A DNA stretch of 64,000 nucleotides from Gordonia tangerina. Lineage in GTDB: Bacteria; Actinomycetota; Actinomycetes; Mycobacteriales; Mycobacteriaceae. Positions 43,980-51,903 of this stretch are shown here, in pieces (positions within the stretch are counted from its first letter, which is position 1; each line of letters begins with the position of its first letter). A program made the position numbers and the translations under genes. The notes under the pieces were generated by a model that was given only the letters and a program-made list of their open reading frames with translations, did no database searches and was not told where the DNA came from. The stretch covers positions 558,001 to 622,000 of the forward strand of contig NZ_JAKGCU010000001.1 in the NCBI RefSeq assembly GCF_021556435.1. Reading direction: 5' to 3'.

Positions 43980-45629
43980 ATGACAGACGACTCGACGGAT
44001 GACGATCGGTCGGTCGACGCGACCACCGACTTCGACGCACGTCCGATCGACCGGTCGGTTCTCGCTGACGTCTCGGCCCAGCAGAACGCGCTCGCCATCC
44101 CGCCAGAGCTGCCGTTCGTCGTGATCGACGTGCGGCCCGGCGGTCTACGAGTGGGGCTGGCCGACCCGCGACTGGAAGCGGTGATCGGGGAGCGCACCGC
44201 CGCCGGTATCCGTCCAGACGTGCTCGATCAGCTCCTCGCCGATCATCTCGTGAGCACCGGTCGTGTTGCCGAGCCGACCGGTGACGAGTGGACCGCGGAG
44301 TTACTCACGCTTGCCGCACGAGCCCGCGCTCGGCTGGCCACCGCGGATGCGACCTTCATCATGGGCCGTGAGCACGTGCGGTTCTTTCGTGTCGCCCAAC
44401 GTGACCTGGACGAGGCGACGGCATCCCTGGCCGACGAGGTCGTCCGACTCTGCGACGAGGTGGCCACGACCACCACCGAATCTGTGCGGTCGGTGGTGCT
44501 CGCGCCAGGACATCAGACATGGCCGGGTCTGCTCACGGCGCTCGCCGCTCGCACACCGTGGCCCGTCCTGGCGATCGGGACGGCGGTCGACGCGGGCCCG
44601 CGTAGCCGCCATGACGCGCACGATGAGGTCGGTGAATCGGTCGTCGAGCGGCCGGCCGGTCCGATGCCGAGCGAGGCGATCAGGGCGCAGCTCATCGACT
44701 CGGTGGCAACCGAATTCCCGCACAGTGACGGTGGTTCGGAGGCCGTCGACGCGGAACTCCTCGGCGCCGACACCGTTTCCCCCGAATCCGTTACCCCCGA
44801 ACCGATTCCCGCAGAATCCGTTGCCCCCGAAACGATTCCCGCAGAATCCGTTGCCCCCGAAACGATTCCCGCAGAATCCGTTGCCGCGGAATCCGTTGCC
44901 GCAGAACCTGCTGACGCCGAGCCGGTCGCGCAACCCACTCAATCGGGGGACTTCCCCGTCGCGTGGATCGACGATGTGCTGACACCGATCACCGAGCCGA
45001 TTGCAGTGGTGACCGCCACTCACGATCGCCACGGTCATCGGCCGGACGATGTCGCGGCGCGTGCCGGTCAGCCACCTTCGCCCCACGGCGAACCCGAGCG
45101 GAGCACAGCCGGCGACCCATATCTGCTCGATGCCCCCGCGACGCTCGACGACCCGGCACCGCGCACGGTCACCGACGTTCCGTCCCCGCCCCCGGGTGGT
45201 TACGACCCGCGCGACTGGTCTCTCGAACCCGCCGCTGCGGTGCCGTCGGTGCCCGCCGGAAAGTCGCGGCCGCGCATGCCGACAAGGCTGCTGGTGGGCG
45301 TCGGCGCTGCGGGAGTGGTAGCGGCGATCGCGGTGACTGTCGCATTCGCGGCCAGCGGTGACGGCGACCCGGCCGAGCGGCCGACCGCATCGTCGGCTGC
45401 CAGCCACACCACTGACGCCCCCACGCCGACCTATGCGGACCCGGCCGATGTGGTGGACGCGGGGGTGGCGGCGGCACGTTACACGCCGCCCCCGCCACCA
45501 CCGCCGTCCACCACCACCAGCGAGCCGACCCAACAGCAGCAGAATCAGCCGCGTCCACGCCCGCGTCCGCGTCAGCGCGTGATCCCCAACCCGATTCCCG
45601 GGTTGCCGCCGATCATCTTGCCCGGCTGA
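43980..45629 (+). CDS. single-TM protein with proline-rich tail ending IPNPIPGLPPI, copy 1
   Basis: 549 aa; family not recognised. Residues about 1-210 look globular and cytoplasmic (ELPFVVIDVRPGGLRVGLAD, EHVRFFRVAQRDLDEATASL, VRSVVLAPGHQTWPGLLTAL). An acidic linker contains three 10-residue repeats (ESVAPETIPA type). A single helix near 442-460 (LLVGVGAAGVVAAIAVTVAF) leads to an extracellular Thr/Pro tail ending RVIPNPIPGLPPIILPG. The arrangement N-cytoplasmic, one TM, Pro-rich outside is repeated in the next gene. ATG 43980 aligns with the paralogue's start through a shared CGCAGGGCATC upstream. Confidence 0.72.
   Translation: MTDDSTDDDRSVDATTDFDARPIDRSVLADVSAQQNALAIPPELPFVVIDVRPGGLRVGLADPRLEAVIGERTAAGIRPDVLDQLLADHLVSTGRVAEPTGDEWTAELLTLAARARARLATADATFIMGREHVRFFRVAQRDLDEATASLADEVVRLCDEVATTTTESVRSVVLAPGHQTWPGLLTALAARTPWPVLAIGTAVDAGPRSRHDAHDEVGESVVERPAGPMPSEAIRAQLIDSVATEFPHSDGGSEAVDAELLGADTVSPESVTPEPIPAESVAPETIPAESVAPETIPAESVAAESVAAEPADAEPVAQPTQSGDFPVAWIDDVLTPITEPIAVVTATHDRHGHRPDDVAARAGQPPSPHGEPERSTAGDPYLLDAPATLDDPAPRTVTDVPSPPPGGYDPRDWSLEPAAAVPSVPAGKSRPRMPTRLLVGVGAAGVVAAIAVTVAFAASGDGDPAERPTASSAASHTTDAPTPTYADPADVVDAGVAAARYTPPPPPPPSTTTSEPTQQQQNQPRPRPRPRQRVIPNPIPGLPPIILPG
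44784..44903 (+). repeat. 30-bp in-frame tandem repeat
   Basis: Three 30-base units start at 44784, 44814 and 44844, all beginning GAATCCGTT; two 15-base half units follow at 44874 and 44889. Units two and three are identical. They encode (A)ESVAPETIP decapeptides in the linker of the first tail-motif protein and are likely to vary in number between strains. Confidence 0.9.
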
Positions 45630-45695
45630 CGGGCACCGTCCCGGCAAGGCTGTGCCGGCGATGCGGCTGTAACTGTGTCCTGCGATGATGCGTGT

Positions 45696-45701
45696 TACTG
45701 T
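45696..45701 (+). promoter_or_regulatory. candidate -10 (TACTGT) of the second tail-motif protein
   Basis: Lies in a block TTACTGTCGGGAACGCG similar to the block at 43891 before the paralogue, suggesting a duplicated promoter region. The ATG is 132 nt downstream, so a leader would exist. Confidence 0.4.
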
Positions 45702-45833
45702 CGGGAACGCGGCACGCTGGGACGATCCGTCGTGCCGAGGTCGGTTGATCGATGATCGCCATGTCATTTGGAGAACCGGCAACCAGCCGGCGTGCGGTCC
45801 GGAACTGCTCGAAACCGCAGGGCATCAGGTCCC

Positions 45834-46826
45834 ATGACTCATTCTGTGACAACCGTCGGTCGCGGCGCCACCGCCACGACCAGATCTCCGGTGCGCCGAC
45901 TCAGTGCCGGCTTTCTGCGTGAGGTCGCGGAGAGTCAACGGGCGCGGGACATCGACCCGTCGCCGCTGTTTCTGCTGGTGAACATCACCGAGAACGGTGC
46001 GCACGTATCGACGATCGACCCGGAGACCGCGGCGGTGGTCGCTGATCGCCGCGACCGCATGCGCCGACCTGCCCAACGCGATGTCGCCGCAATGTGTCAC
46101 ACGGCGGAACTGACCGCGCCGGGACACGTCGGCTCGGTAGTGCTCTCGACCGGTCACGACTCATCTCCCGATCTCGTCGCGACGATCGAAGCGCAGACCG
46201 AGCTACCGGTCCTGGTAGTGGAGCCGCGCTCGCCGCATGCCGGTGGCGGCGCGATGCCGACACCGGCGCCCACGGCGCAGACGCCGCCCGATCCGGCCAC
46301 GGATCCGACGTCGGATCGGCCTGCCGAGAAGCGACAGTGGCTCGCCAAACCTCGGGTCGCCCTCGGTATCGTCGCGGTCTGCGCCATCATCGGCGTCGGC
46401 ACCGCACTGGTCTTCGCTGCGGTGATCGCAGTGTTCGCCGGCGACGACGTCGACAACCCCGACGGATTGTCCGCATTCGTCGGCGACGAACAGACGTCGG
46501 CCCCGGCCGACCCTGCCGGCGGTGGCGACGACGATTCGGGGCCGAAGCAGCCCGATCCGGTGAATCCCGGTCAGGTGGAGCCGACGCAACTCGACGCGGC
46601 GCGGCGACCGGCCGCGCAGTACGTCCCACCCCCACCGCCAGAGCCCACGTGGTCGGCCACCGATCCGGCGCCGGGTGGTCCGCCGCAGCGGCGTACTCCG
46701 GGCGAACCGGCGCCACCGCCTCCGCCGGCCCCCGCTCCGGCGCCGATCCCGGCACCGCCTCCACCCCAGCAGCGGACCATTCCCAATCCGATTCCTGGGC
46801 TTCCGCCGATCGTCGTGCCGTTCTGA
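45834..46826 (+). CDS. single-TM protein with proline-rich tail ending IPNPIPGLPPI, copy 2
   Basis: 330 aa. Residues about 1-125 form a cytoplasmic part (SAGFLREVAESQRARDIDPS, PLFLLVNITENGAHVSTIDP, GHVGSVVLSTGHDSSPDLVA) related in layout to copy 1; its VVLSTGHDSSPDLVATIEAQ parallels copy 1's VVLAPGHQTWPGLLTALAAR. One helix at about 170-200 (VALGIVAVCAIIGVGTALVF) precedes a Pro/Ala/Gln tail ending RTIPNPIPGLPPIVVPF. Upstream CGCAGGGCATC also matches copy 1. ATG 45834 is chosen from that alignment; the longer frame back to 45768 is unsupported. Confidence 0.72.
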   Translation: MTHSVTTVGRGATATTRSPVRRLSAGFLREVAESQRARDIDPSPLFLLVNITENGAHVSTIDPETAAVVADRRDRMRRPAQRDVAAMCHTAELTAPGHVGSVVLSTGHDSSPDLVATIEAQTELPVLVVEPRSPHAGGGAMPTPAPTAQTPPDPATDPTSDRPAEKRQWLAKPRVALGIVAVCAIIGVGTALVFAAVIAVFAGDDVDNPDGLSAFVGDEQTSAPADPAGGGDDDSGPKQPDPVNPGQVEPTQLDAARRPAAQYVPPPPPEPTWSATDPAPGGPPQRRTPGEPAPPPPPAPAPAPIPAPPPPQQRTIPNPIPGLPPIVVPF

Positions 46827-46851
46827 CGAGGCGGAGGTCGCGGGCCCCGGT

Positions 46852-47631
46852 CTATTGTGCGGGCGGAATGTCCGCGGGGCCCGTGGCCGACGCGCGCGCC
46901 CGGTTGAGGTAGTCGTTGAGCTGGCGAGCCAGGTCGCGATCGAGAGCACGGTCGAGCGCGTTGTGCGCCGACACCGAACCGGCTCGCCTCAGCTCCCCCA
47001 AAAGTTGTGCTGCCCAGTCAGATTCGGCTGCGGTGCGAGGTATCCACCCATCCTCGTGACCCTCGGTCACGGCGCGTCGGCCAGCCGAGATGACGATCTC
47101 CGCGACGGCCGACATCTCGTGGTCGAGCCGACCGTGTACATCAAGGATGCCGCTCAACGGCAGACCGAGCTTCACCAGACGTCCGTAGGCGGACACGGTC
47201 TCCTGGTCGAGGATCGTGTACCGCTCCGGTGGGTCGCCGGGTCCGTCGGCCTCGATCAGCCCGTAGGCGGCCAGCCGCTCGTAGTGTGCGGGGTTCCCCG
47301 AGTTGAGCAGGTCGCGCAGATCGTCGGCGGAGATCGTCGTCGAGGTCGCCGTCGACCACGGCTCGGAGACGAGCTCTTCGACACCGAGTACCTCGGCCAG
47401 ATTCTCGCCACGCTGCAAACCCGACAGGAACTCGCCGATGTGGCGGATCGTGAAGCCTCGTTTGAGAAGGTCGTTGATCACTTTGAGGCGCGCCAGATGT
47501 GCGTCGGTGTAGATCGCGATCCGGCCGCGGCGCAACGGCCGGGGCAGGAGACCGCGGTCCTGGTAGCCGCGGACGTTGCGGGTCGTGGTGCCGGCGGCGC
47601 GTGCGAGATCGTCGATCCGGTATTCGGTCAC
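46852..47631 (-). CDS. MerR family transcriptional regulator
   Basis: 259 aa. The N-terminal MerR HTH starts YRIDDLARAAGTTTRNVRGY, QDRGLLPRPLRRGRIAIYTD and contains RLKVINDLLKRGFTIRHIGE. The remaining 190 residues form a larger effector domain without the clustered Cys of metal sensors, so an organic inducer is more likely. GTG 47631 follows GGGAGA by 9 nt. It lies 35 nt after the TetR gene stop on the same strand, so the two regulators may be one transcript. Confidence 0.87.
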   Translation of the reverse strand: MTEYRIDDLARAAGTTTRNVRGYQDRGLLPRPLRRGRIAIYTDAHLARLKVINDLLKRGFTIRHIGEFLSGLQRGENLAEVLGVEELVSEPWSTATSTTISADDLRDLLNSGNPAHYERLAAYGLIEADGPGDPPERYTILDQETVSAYGRLVKLGLPLSGILDVHGRLDHEMSAVAEIVISAGRRAVTEGHEDGWIPRTAAESDWAAQLLGELRRAGSVSAHNALDRALDRDLARQLNDYLNRARASATGPADIPPAQ

Positions 47632-47666
47632 CGCGACATTCTCCCAGATCGGGTGCCGATCTCGGG

Positions 47667-48242
47667 TCAGGGTGCGAGACCCCGGGCGATCAACAGCAGG
47701 ACGTCCTCGTAGTTTGCGGCGGCGTCGACGAACGGCGGATGCGCCGACGTCAGTTCCAGGCTCACCGCCCCGTGAACGCAGGCCCATGTCTGCGCGGCCA
47801 GCGCCACGGGGTCGCCGTCGCGGATGACGCCTGCTGCCTGGCCGTATCGCACGATGTCGACGAGGACCCCGAAGGCGGCCGCCGCCACCTCGTCGTCGGC
47901 GTGGCACTCGGTGGAGAACATCAGCTCGTAGAGACGGGGGTGGGCCACCGCGAACTCCCGATACCTGTGCCCGCTGGCCAGAAGTCGCGCCGAAGCATCG
48001 GCGTCGACCGCCGCGATATGCGTGCTGAAGTCCCGGAAACCGTCGGTGACGACCGCGTCGAGGAGGCCGTCCTTGCCGTCGAAATGGTTGTAGACGCCCA
48101 TCGGCGCCACGCCGGCTTCGGTCGCCACCGCCCGCACGGTCAAGGCCGACGGACCCTCCCGCTCGAGCAATGTGCGCGCCGCGGACAGCAGGTTGGCGCG
48201 AACCTCCGTCGCGCGGGTGCGCGGATTCTTGGTCGGCGACAT
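47667..48242 (-). CDS. TetR/AcrR family regulator of the divergent exporter
   Basis: 191 aa. HTH: VRANLLSAARTLLEREGPSA, LTVRAVATEAGVAPMGVYNH, FDGKDGLLDAVV. The C-terminal domain is of the TetR_C_33-like type (YELMFSTECHADDEVAAAAF). ATG 48242 is seven bases after TAGGGT on the minus strand (ACCCTA at 48250-48255), so it may be leaderless. The palindrome at 48258-48291 overlaps this promoter and that of the divergent MFS gene, the standard repressor-exporter arrangement. Confidence 0.88.
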   Translation of the reverse strand: MSPTKNPRTRATEVRANLLSAARTLLEREGPSALTVRAVATEAGVAPMGVYNHFDGKDGLLDAVVTDGFRDFSTHIAAVDADASARLLASGHRYREFAVAHPRLYELMFSTECHADDEVAAAAFGVLVDIVRYGQAAGVIRDGDPVALAAQTWACVHGAVSLELTSAHPPFVDAAANYEDVLLLIARGLAP

Positions 48243-48257
48243 GTTGACAACCCTACT

Positions 48258-48313
48258 AGCACGGCGTTCTACTTGAATAGAACAACGTGCTACAACACTA
48301 TGACAACGTTCTA
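48258..48313. promoter_or_regulatory. TetR operator region with three GTTCTA/TAGAAC half-sites
   Basis: AGCACGGCGTTCTA (48258-48271) and TAGAACAACGTGCT (48278-48291) are inverted repeats matching at 12 of 14 positions around a 6-nt centre. A further GTTCTA half-site is at 48308-48313. A plus-strand promoter TTGAAT (48273-48278), 17 bp, CACTAT (48296-48301) is embedded, so a repressor bound here would block the MFS gene. Confidence 0.68.
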
Positions 48314-48340
48314 AATGTCCGCTTCTTCGGAGGAAAGACC

Positions 48341-49900
48341 ATGCGTACTCGTTGGTGGGCCCTGGCGGCCCTCTGCTTTGCCGAGCTGTTGGTGATGGTC
48401 GACAACACGATCGTCAACGTCGCGCTGCCCACCATGGCGCGCGATCTCGATGCCGGGATTTCCGGGCTGCAGTGGATCGTCGACGCCTACACCCTGGTGT
48501 TCGCCGGGTTGCTGCTCACCGGCGGCTACCTCGGTGACCGCTTCGGACATCGGCGGATGCTGCTGAGCGGCATCGCCGGTTTCGCCGCGGTCTCCGCCCT
48601 CGCCGCGTCCTCTCAGACCCTCGGGCAGCTCATCGCGGCACGCGCCGGACTCGGCCTGTTCGCCGCGCTGGTGTTTCCCGCCACCCTCGCCATCATCGTC
48701 TCGATCTTCGTCGGGTCACGCGAACGTGCTGCGGCGGTGGGTATCTGGGCCGCGACCTCGGGTATCGCGGTGGCGATCGGTCCGGTGCTGGGTGGCTGGC
48801 TGCTCGAGCACTACACCTGGGCTTCGGTGTTCTGGGTGAATCTGCCGCTCGCCGCACTCGCCGTGATCGCCATCGTCGCGGTGGTCCCGGGCACCCGGCC
48901 CGCGCGCGTCTCCCGGTTCGATCTGCCCGGACTCGCCTTGTCGGTGGTGGGCCTGGGCCTGCTGACCTATTCGGTGATCGAGGGGCCGCACTTCGGGTGG
49001 ACCGACCCGCGGACGATCGGCGGTCTGGTGGTCGCAGTGGTGGCGCTGGGCCTGTTCGCGTGGCGTGAGCTCACCGTGGACCATCCGATTCTCAACGTGC
49101 GGCTGTTCGCCAACCGCCACTTCGCCACCGCCGCAGCGATGATCAGCGTCGCCTTCTTCGCACTGTTCGGCTTCATCTTCCTGATCACCCAGTTCTTCCA
49201 GGCGGTCAAGGGCTACGGTCCGCTCGAGGCCGGCCTGCGCACGGTGCCGTTCGCAGTGGTGATGGCCGTGTTCTCACCGGTGGCGATGGCGCTGTCGCAT
49301 CGGTTCGGGCCGCGACTGGTGGCGGTGGCCGGGGCGCTGCTGATGTCCGGCGGCTTCGCCCTGGTCGAGGTGTCGTCGCGAACCTCGGGGTATTGGGAAT
49401 TGATCATCTGGTCGATGTCGCTGATGGCGATGGGCCTCGCGTTCATCTCCGGGCCGTGCACACAGGTGATCATGGACGCGCTCGACCCCGAGCAGGCCGG
49501 CGCGGGGTCGGCGGTCAACGACACCACCCGCGAGATCGGCGGCACCCTGGGCGTTGCGGTGTTGGGATCGGTGCTCACCTCGGTCTACACCACGGGGGTG
49601 GCGGATCGACTGTCTGCGTTGGGTTTGCCGCAGACCGTGTCGGGCCTCGCCGAGGACTCGGTGATGGCCGGCGTGGAGGTGGCGCGACAGGCGCCCGCGA
49701 CGGTGGCCGACCCGATCCGGATCGCGGTGCAGGAGGTGTTCGTCGACGGACTCCACGGCGCGGTGTGGGTGGCCGTCGCCATCACTTCGGCCGCTGCGCT
49801 CGCTGCGTTGATTCTGCTGCGGGGCGCACCGCGCGGCCACCGCGCCCAGCCCGACACCGAAGCGTCACAGCTCGAGCGTGAGGTCCCCGCGACCGCGTGA
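48341..49900 (+). CDS. MFS transporter, DHA2 (EmrB/QacA) drug exporter family
   Basis: 519 aa, 14 TMs. LLVMVDNTIVNVALPTMARD has the charged TM1 residue (Asp in VDNTIV) of multidrug antiporters; LQWIVDAYTLVFAGLLLTGG, LGDRFGHRRMLLSGIAGF (motif A) and GIWAATSGIAVAIGPVLGGW (motif C) follow. ATG 48341 has GGAGG 8 nt upstream. Divergent from a TetR repressor with shared operator DNA. Its last 36 nt overlap the end of the convergent reductase gene. Substrates are likely hydrophobic cations or biocides, by family only. Confidence 0.9.
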   Translation: MRTRWWALAALCFAELLVMVDNTIVNVALPTMARDLDAGISGLQWIVDAYTLVFAGLLLTGGYLGDRFGHRRMLLSGIAGFAAVSALAASSQTLGQLIAARAGLGLFAALVFPATLAIIVSIFVGSRERAAAVGIWAATSGIAVAIGPVLGGWLLEHYTWASVFWVNLPLAALAVIAIVAVVPGTRPARVSRFDLPGLALSVVGLGLLTYSVIEGPHFGWTDPRTIGGLVVAVVALGLFAWRELTVDHPILNVRLFANRHFATAAAMISVAFFALFGFIFLITQFFQAVKGYGPLEAGLRTVPFAVVMAVFSPVAMALSHRFGPRLVAVAGALLMSGGFALVEVSSRTSGYWELIIWSMSLMAMGLAFISGPCTQVIMDALDPEQAGAGSAVNDTTREIGGTLGVAVLGSVLTSVYTTGVADRLSALGLPQTVSGLAEDSVMAGVEVARQAPATVADPIRIAVQEVFVDGLHGAVWVAVAITSAAALAALILLRGAPRGHRAQPDTEASQLEREVPATA

Positions 49901-51001
49901 CACGCAGGTGAGGAATGCGCCGCCGGCTCGTTCGGGTTCGGTGAGGATGTTGTCGCGGTGATCGGGCTCGCCGGAAAACACTCTCACCTTGCACGTGCCA
50001 CAGAAGCCCTGCTGACACGAGTACGGCACCAATCCGACCTCACGCCGCAAGGCCGCCAGCGCAGTCTCGTCGGCGCTCACCGCGACCTGCCGGCCGGTCG
50101 AGGCGATGGTGACCGTGAACGGCTCGCCGTCCTCGACCGGGGGCGGACTGAACCGTTCGTAATGCAGTTCGATGTCCGGTCGGTCGGCGAGATGGGCGCG
50201 TAGGGACTCCAACATGGGCACCGGTCCGCAGCAGTACACCGCGAGTCCGGACGGGGCGCGGCCGGTGTGCGGGTCGAGCGGTCCCAACAGGTCGTCCATC
50301 GAGGGTAGTCCGTGTTCATCGTCGGTGCGGATCACCACCCGATCGCCGTAGCGGGCCACCTCGTCGACGAACGGGATCGACGCGCGACTGCGCCCGGTGT
50401 AGACCATCGACCAGTCGAGTTCGAAGCGCTCGGCCGCGGCGAGCATCGGCAGGATCGGGGTGATGCCGATGCCGGCGGCGATGAAGCGAACCGTGCGTGC
50501 CGGCGATCCGTGCCCGGGGATCGACAACGGGAAAGCGTTGCGTGGTCCCTTGACCGACACATCGGTGCCCACGGTCACGGTGTCGTGGACCTCGATCGAT
50601 CCGCCACCGCCGTTGGGGATGCGCCGCACCGCGATCCGGTAGTGGAGGCGGTCGGCGGGGTCGCCGCACAGTGAGTATTCGCGCATACGTCCCGAGGCCA
50701 GCAGCAGGTCGAGGTGCGCGCCGGGATGCCACTGCGGGAGCGGACCGCCATCCGGGGCGCCGAAGGTCAGGGCCACCACATTCTCGTCCTCGGCCACCAC
50801 GGTGCGGTCGATGACCCGCAGAGTCCGTACGCCGTCGTCGGTGGGCGGCTCGTGCAGCGGTGCCAGTGGACGCCAGAACGGCCACCACATCTTCGCAATC
50901 ATGGTGCCGGCCAACAGCAACGGATCGTGCCGCCAACGGCCATAAAGATGCGGTGGGGGAGAAGTCATCTCGGTGCTGTGCGGGTGCGCGCGCTGATTCA
51001 C
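49865..51001 (-). CDS. PDR/FNR-type flavin reductase with C-terminal 2Fe-2S domain
   Basis: 378 aa. The flavin-binding barrel includes WHPGAHLDLLLASGRMREYS, LCGDP; the NAD(P)H domain GIGITPILPMLAAAERFEL and VYCCGPVPMLESL; the C-terminal plant-type ferredoxin domain has Cys-x4-Cys-x2-Cys in YSCQQGFCGTCKVRVFSG plus a fourth Cys in FLTCVSRG. It passes electrons from NAD(P)H to an oxygenase or other redox partner. GTG 51001 follows AAGG and lies 4 nt after the stop of the PF10118 gene, implying the two proteins work together. Confidence 0.9.
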   Translation of the reverse strand: MNQRAHPHSTEMTSPPPHLYGRWRHDPLLLAGTMIAKMWWPFWRPLAPLHEPPTDDGVRTLRVIDRTVVAEDENVVALTFGAPDGGPLPQWHPGAHLDLLLASGRMREYSLCGDPADRLHYRIAVRRIPNGGGGSIEVHDTVTVGTDVSVKGPRNAFPLSIPGHGSPARTVRFIAAGIGITPILPMLAAAERFELDWSMVYTGRSRASIPFVDEVARYGDRVVIRTDDEHGLPSMDDLLGPLDPHTGRAPSGLAVYCCGPVPMLESLRAHLADRPDIELHYERFSPPPVEDGEPFTVTIASTGRQVAVSADETALAALRREVGLVPYSCQQGFCGTCKVRVFSGEPDHRDNILTEPERAGGAFLTCVSRGRGDLTLEL

Positions 51002-51005
51002 CGGA

Positions 51006-51899
51006 TCACCTTGCGTTGCGCGCTGCCGGTGATGCCGCGAGGTAGGCCACCGCCTGCGCGGTGCTGCCGATCTCGTTGGGATGGAAACCGGGGCGGAAGT
51101 AGCTGAAGGTGGCCCACACGATCTTGCGCATCTTCGGCAGCACACCGGCACGCACCCCGCGGTAGTAATGGTACTGGCGCTGAAAGAAGTTGTAGTGCAC
51201 CGTGCAATCCTGCTTCATGATGAATCCGAACCCTCGATGGATCAGCACGAGCAGGATGGGTAGCACCACCAGCATCGCGCGGCCGCGGCGGAGATAACTG
51301 TCACCGAAATGGACCGCCACATCGTGGGCCACCGCACGGTGCTCCACTTCTTCGGCGCCATGCCAGGTGAACAGGTCGGTCATTGCGGGGTCGGCACCTG
51401 TCTCGACCCAGGTGTTGTTGAGGGCGAAATCCCCGAGGATGGCGGTGTAGTGCTCGAGCGCCGCGATCAGCCAGAGGCGTTCGATCAGGTGCTTGCGCCG
51501 GGCAACTGGTGTTCCGGAGTCCATGGGACCCAACACTTTGCGGAAGATCCATTCCATCTGCCGCTGATATGGCCGGGGGTCGATGCCGTGGATGTCCAGG
51601 AATTCCCACAGCACATGGTCGTGGGCTTCGGCGTGCATGGCCTCCTGGCCGATGAATCCGCGCATCGACGCCGCGAGCTCGTCGTCGGCGACCAGGGGCA
51701 GCGCCTCGTTGTAGGTCTGCACGAACCATCGTTCGCCCTCCGGCAGCATCAGATTGAGCACGCTGATGAAGTTCGATGCGACCGGGTGGCCGGGTATCCA
51801 GTGCAGCGGGGTCTCGGTCCAGTCGAAGGTCACGTTGCGGGCATGCAACTCGACCGGCCCGGGATCGGAGCTGTCGACATCGAGCGGTTGGCCGATCAT
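51006..51899 (-). CDS. PF10118-type metal-dependent hydrolase-like protein
   Basis: 297 aa, annotated in this family as metal-dependent hydrolase. Helical, with acidic/His clusters GQEAMHAEAHDHVLWEF and TWHGAEEVEHRAVAHDVAVH, whose Glu-x2-His pattern resembles a ferritin-like di-iron site. A hydrophobic helix (MLVVLPILLVLIHRGFGFIM) in the C-terminal half suggests membrane association. ATG 51899. It sits between an EphD-like fusion (4 nt upstream) and a 2Fe-2S reductase, so an oxygenase-type role with that reductase is a reasonable alternative to hydrolysis. Confidence 0.82.
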   Translation of the reverse strand: MIGQPLDVDSSDPGPVELHARNVTFDWTETPLHWIPGHPVASNFISVLNLMLPEGERWFVQTYNEALPLVADDELAASMRGFIGQEAMHAEAHDHVLWEFLDIHGIDPRPYQRQMEWIFRKVLGPMDSGTPVARRKHLIERLWLIAALEHYTAILGDFALNNTWVETGADPAMTDLFTWHGAEEVEHRAVAHDVAVHFGDSYLRRGRAMLVVLPILLVLIHRGFGFIMKQDCTVHYNFFQRQYHYYRGVRAGVLPKMRKIVWATFSYFRPGFHPNEIGSTAQAVAYLAASPAARNAR

Positions 51900-51903
51900 G
51901 GGG

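Noticed and set aside
44784-44903. 30-bp direct repeats as a possible CRISPR array
   Set aside because: Units are contiguous without spacers, are in frame and encode a decapeptide inside a long gene.
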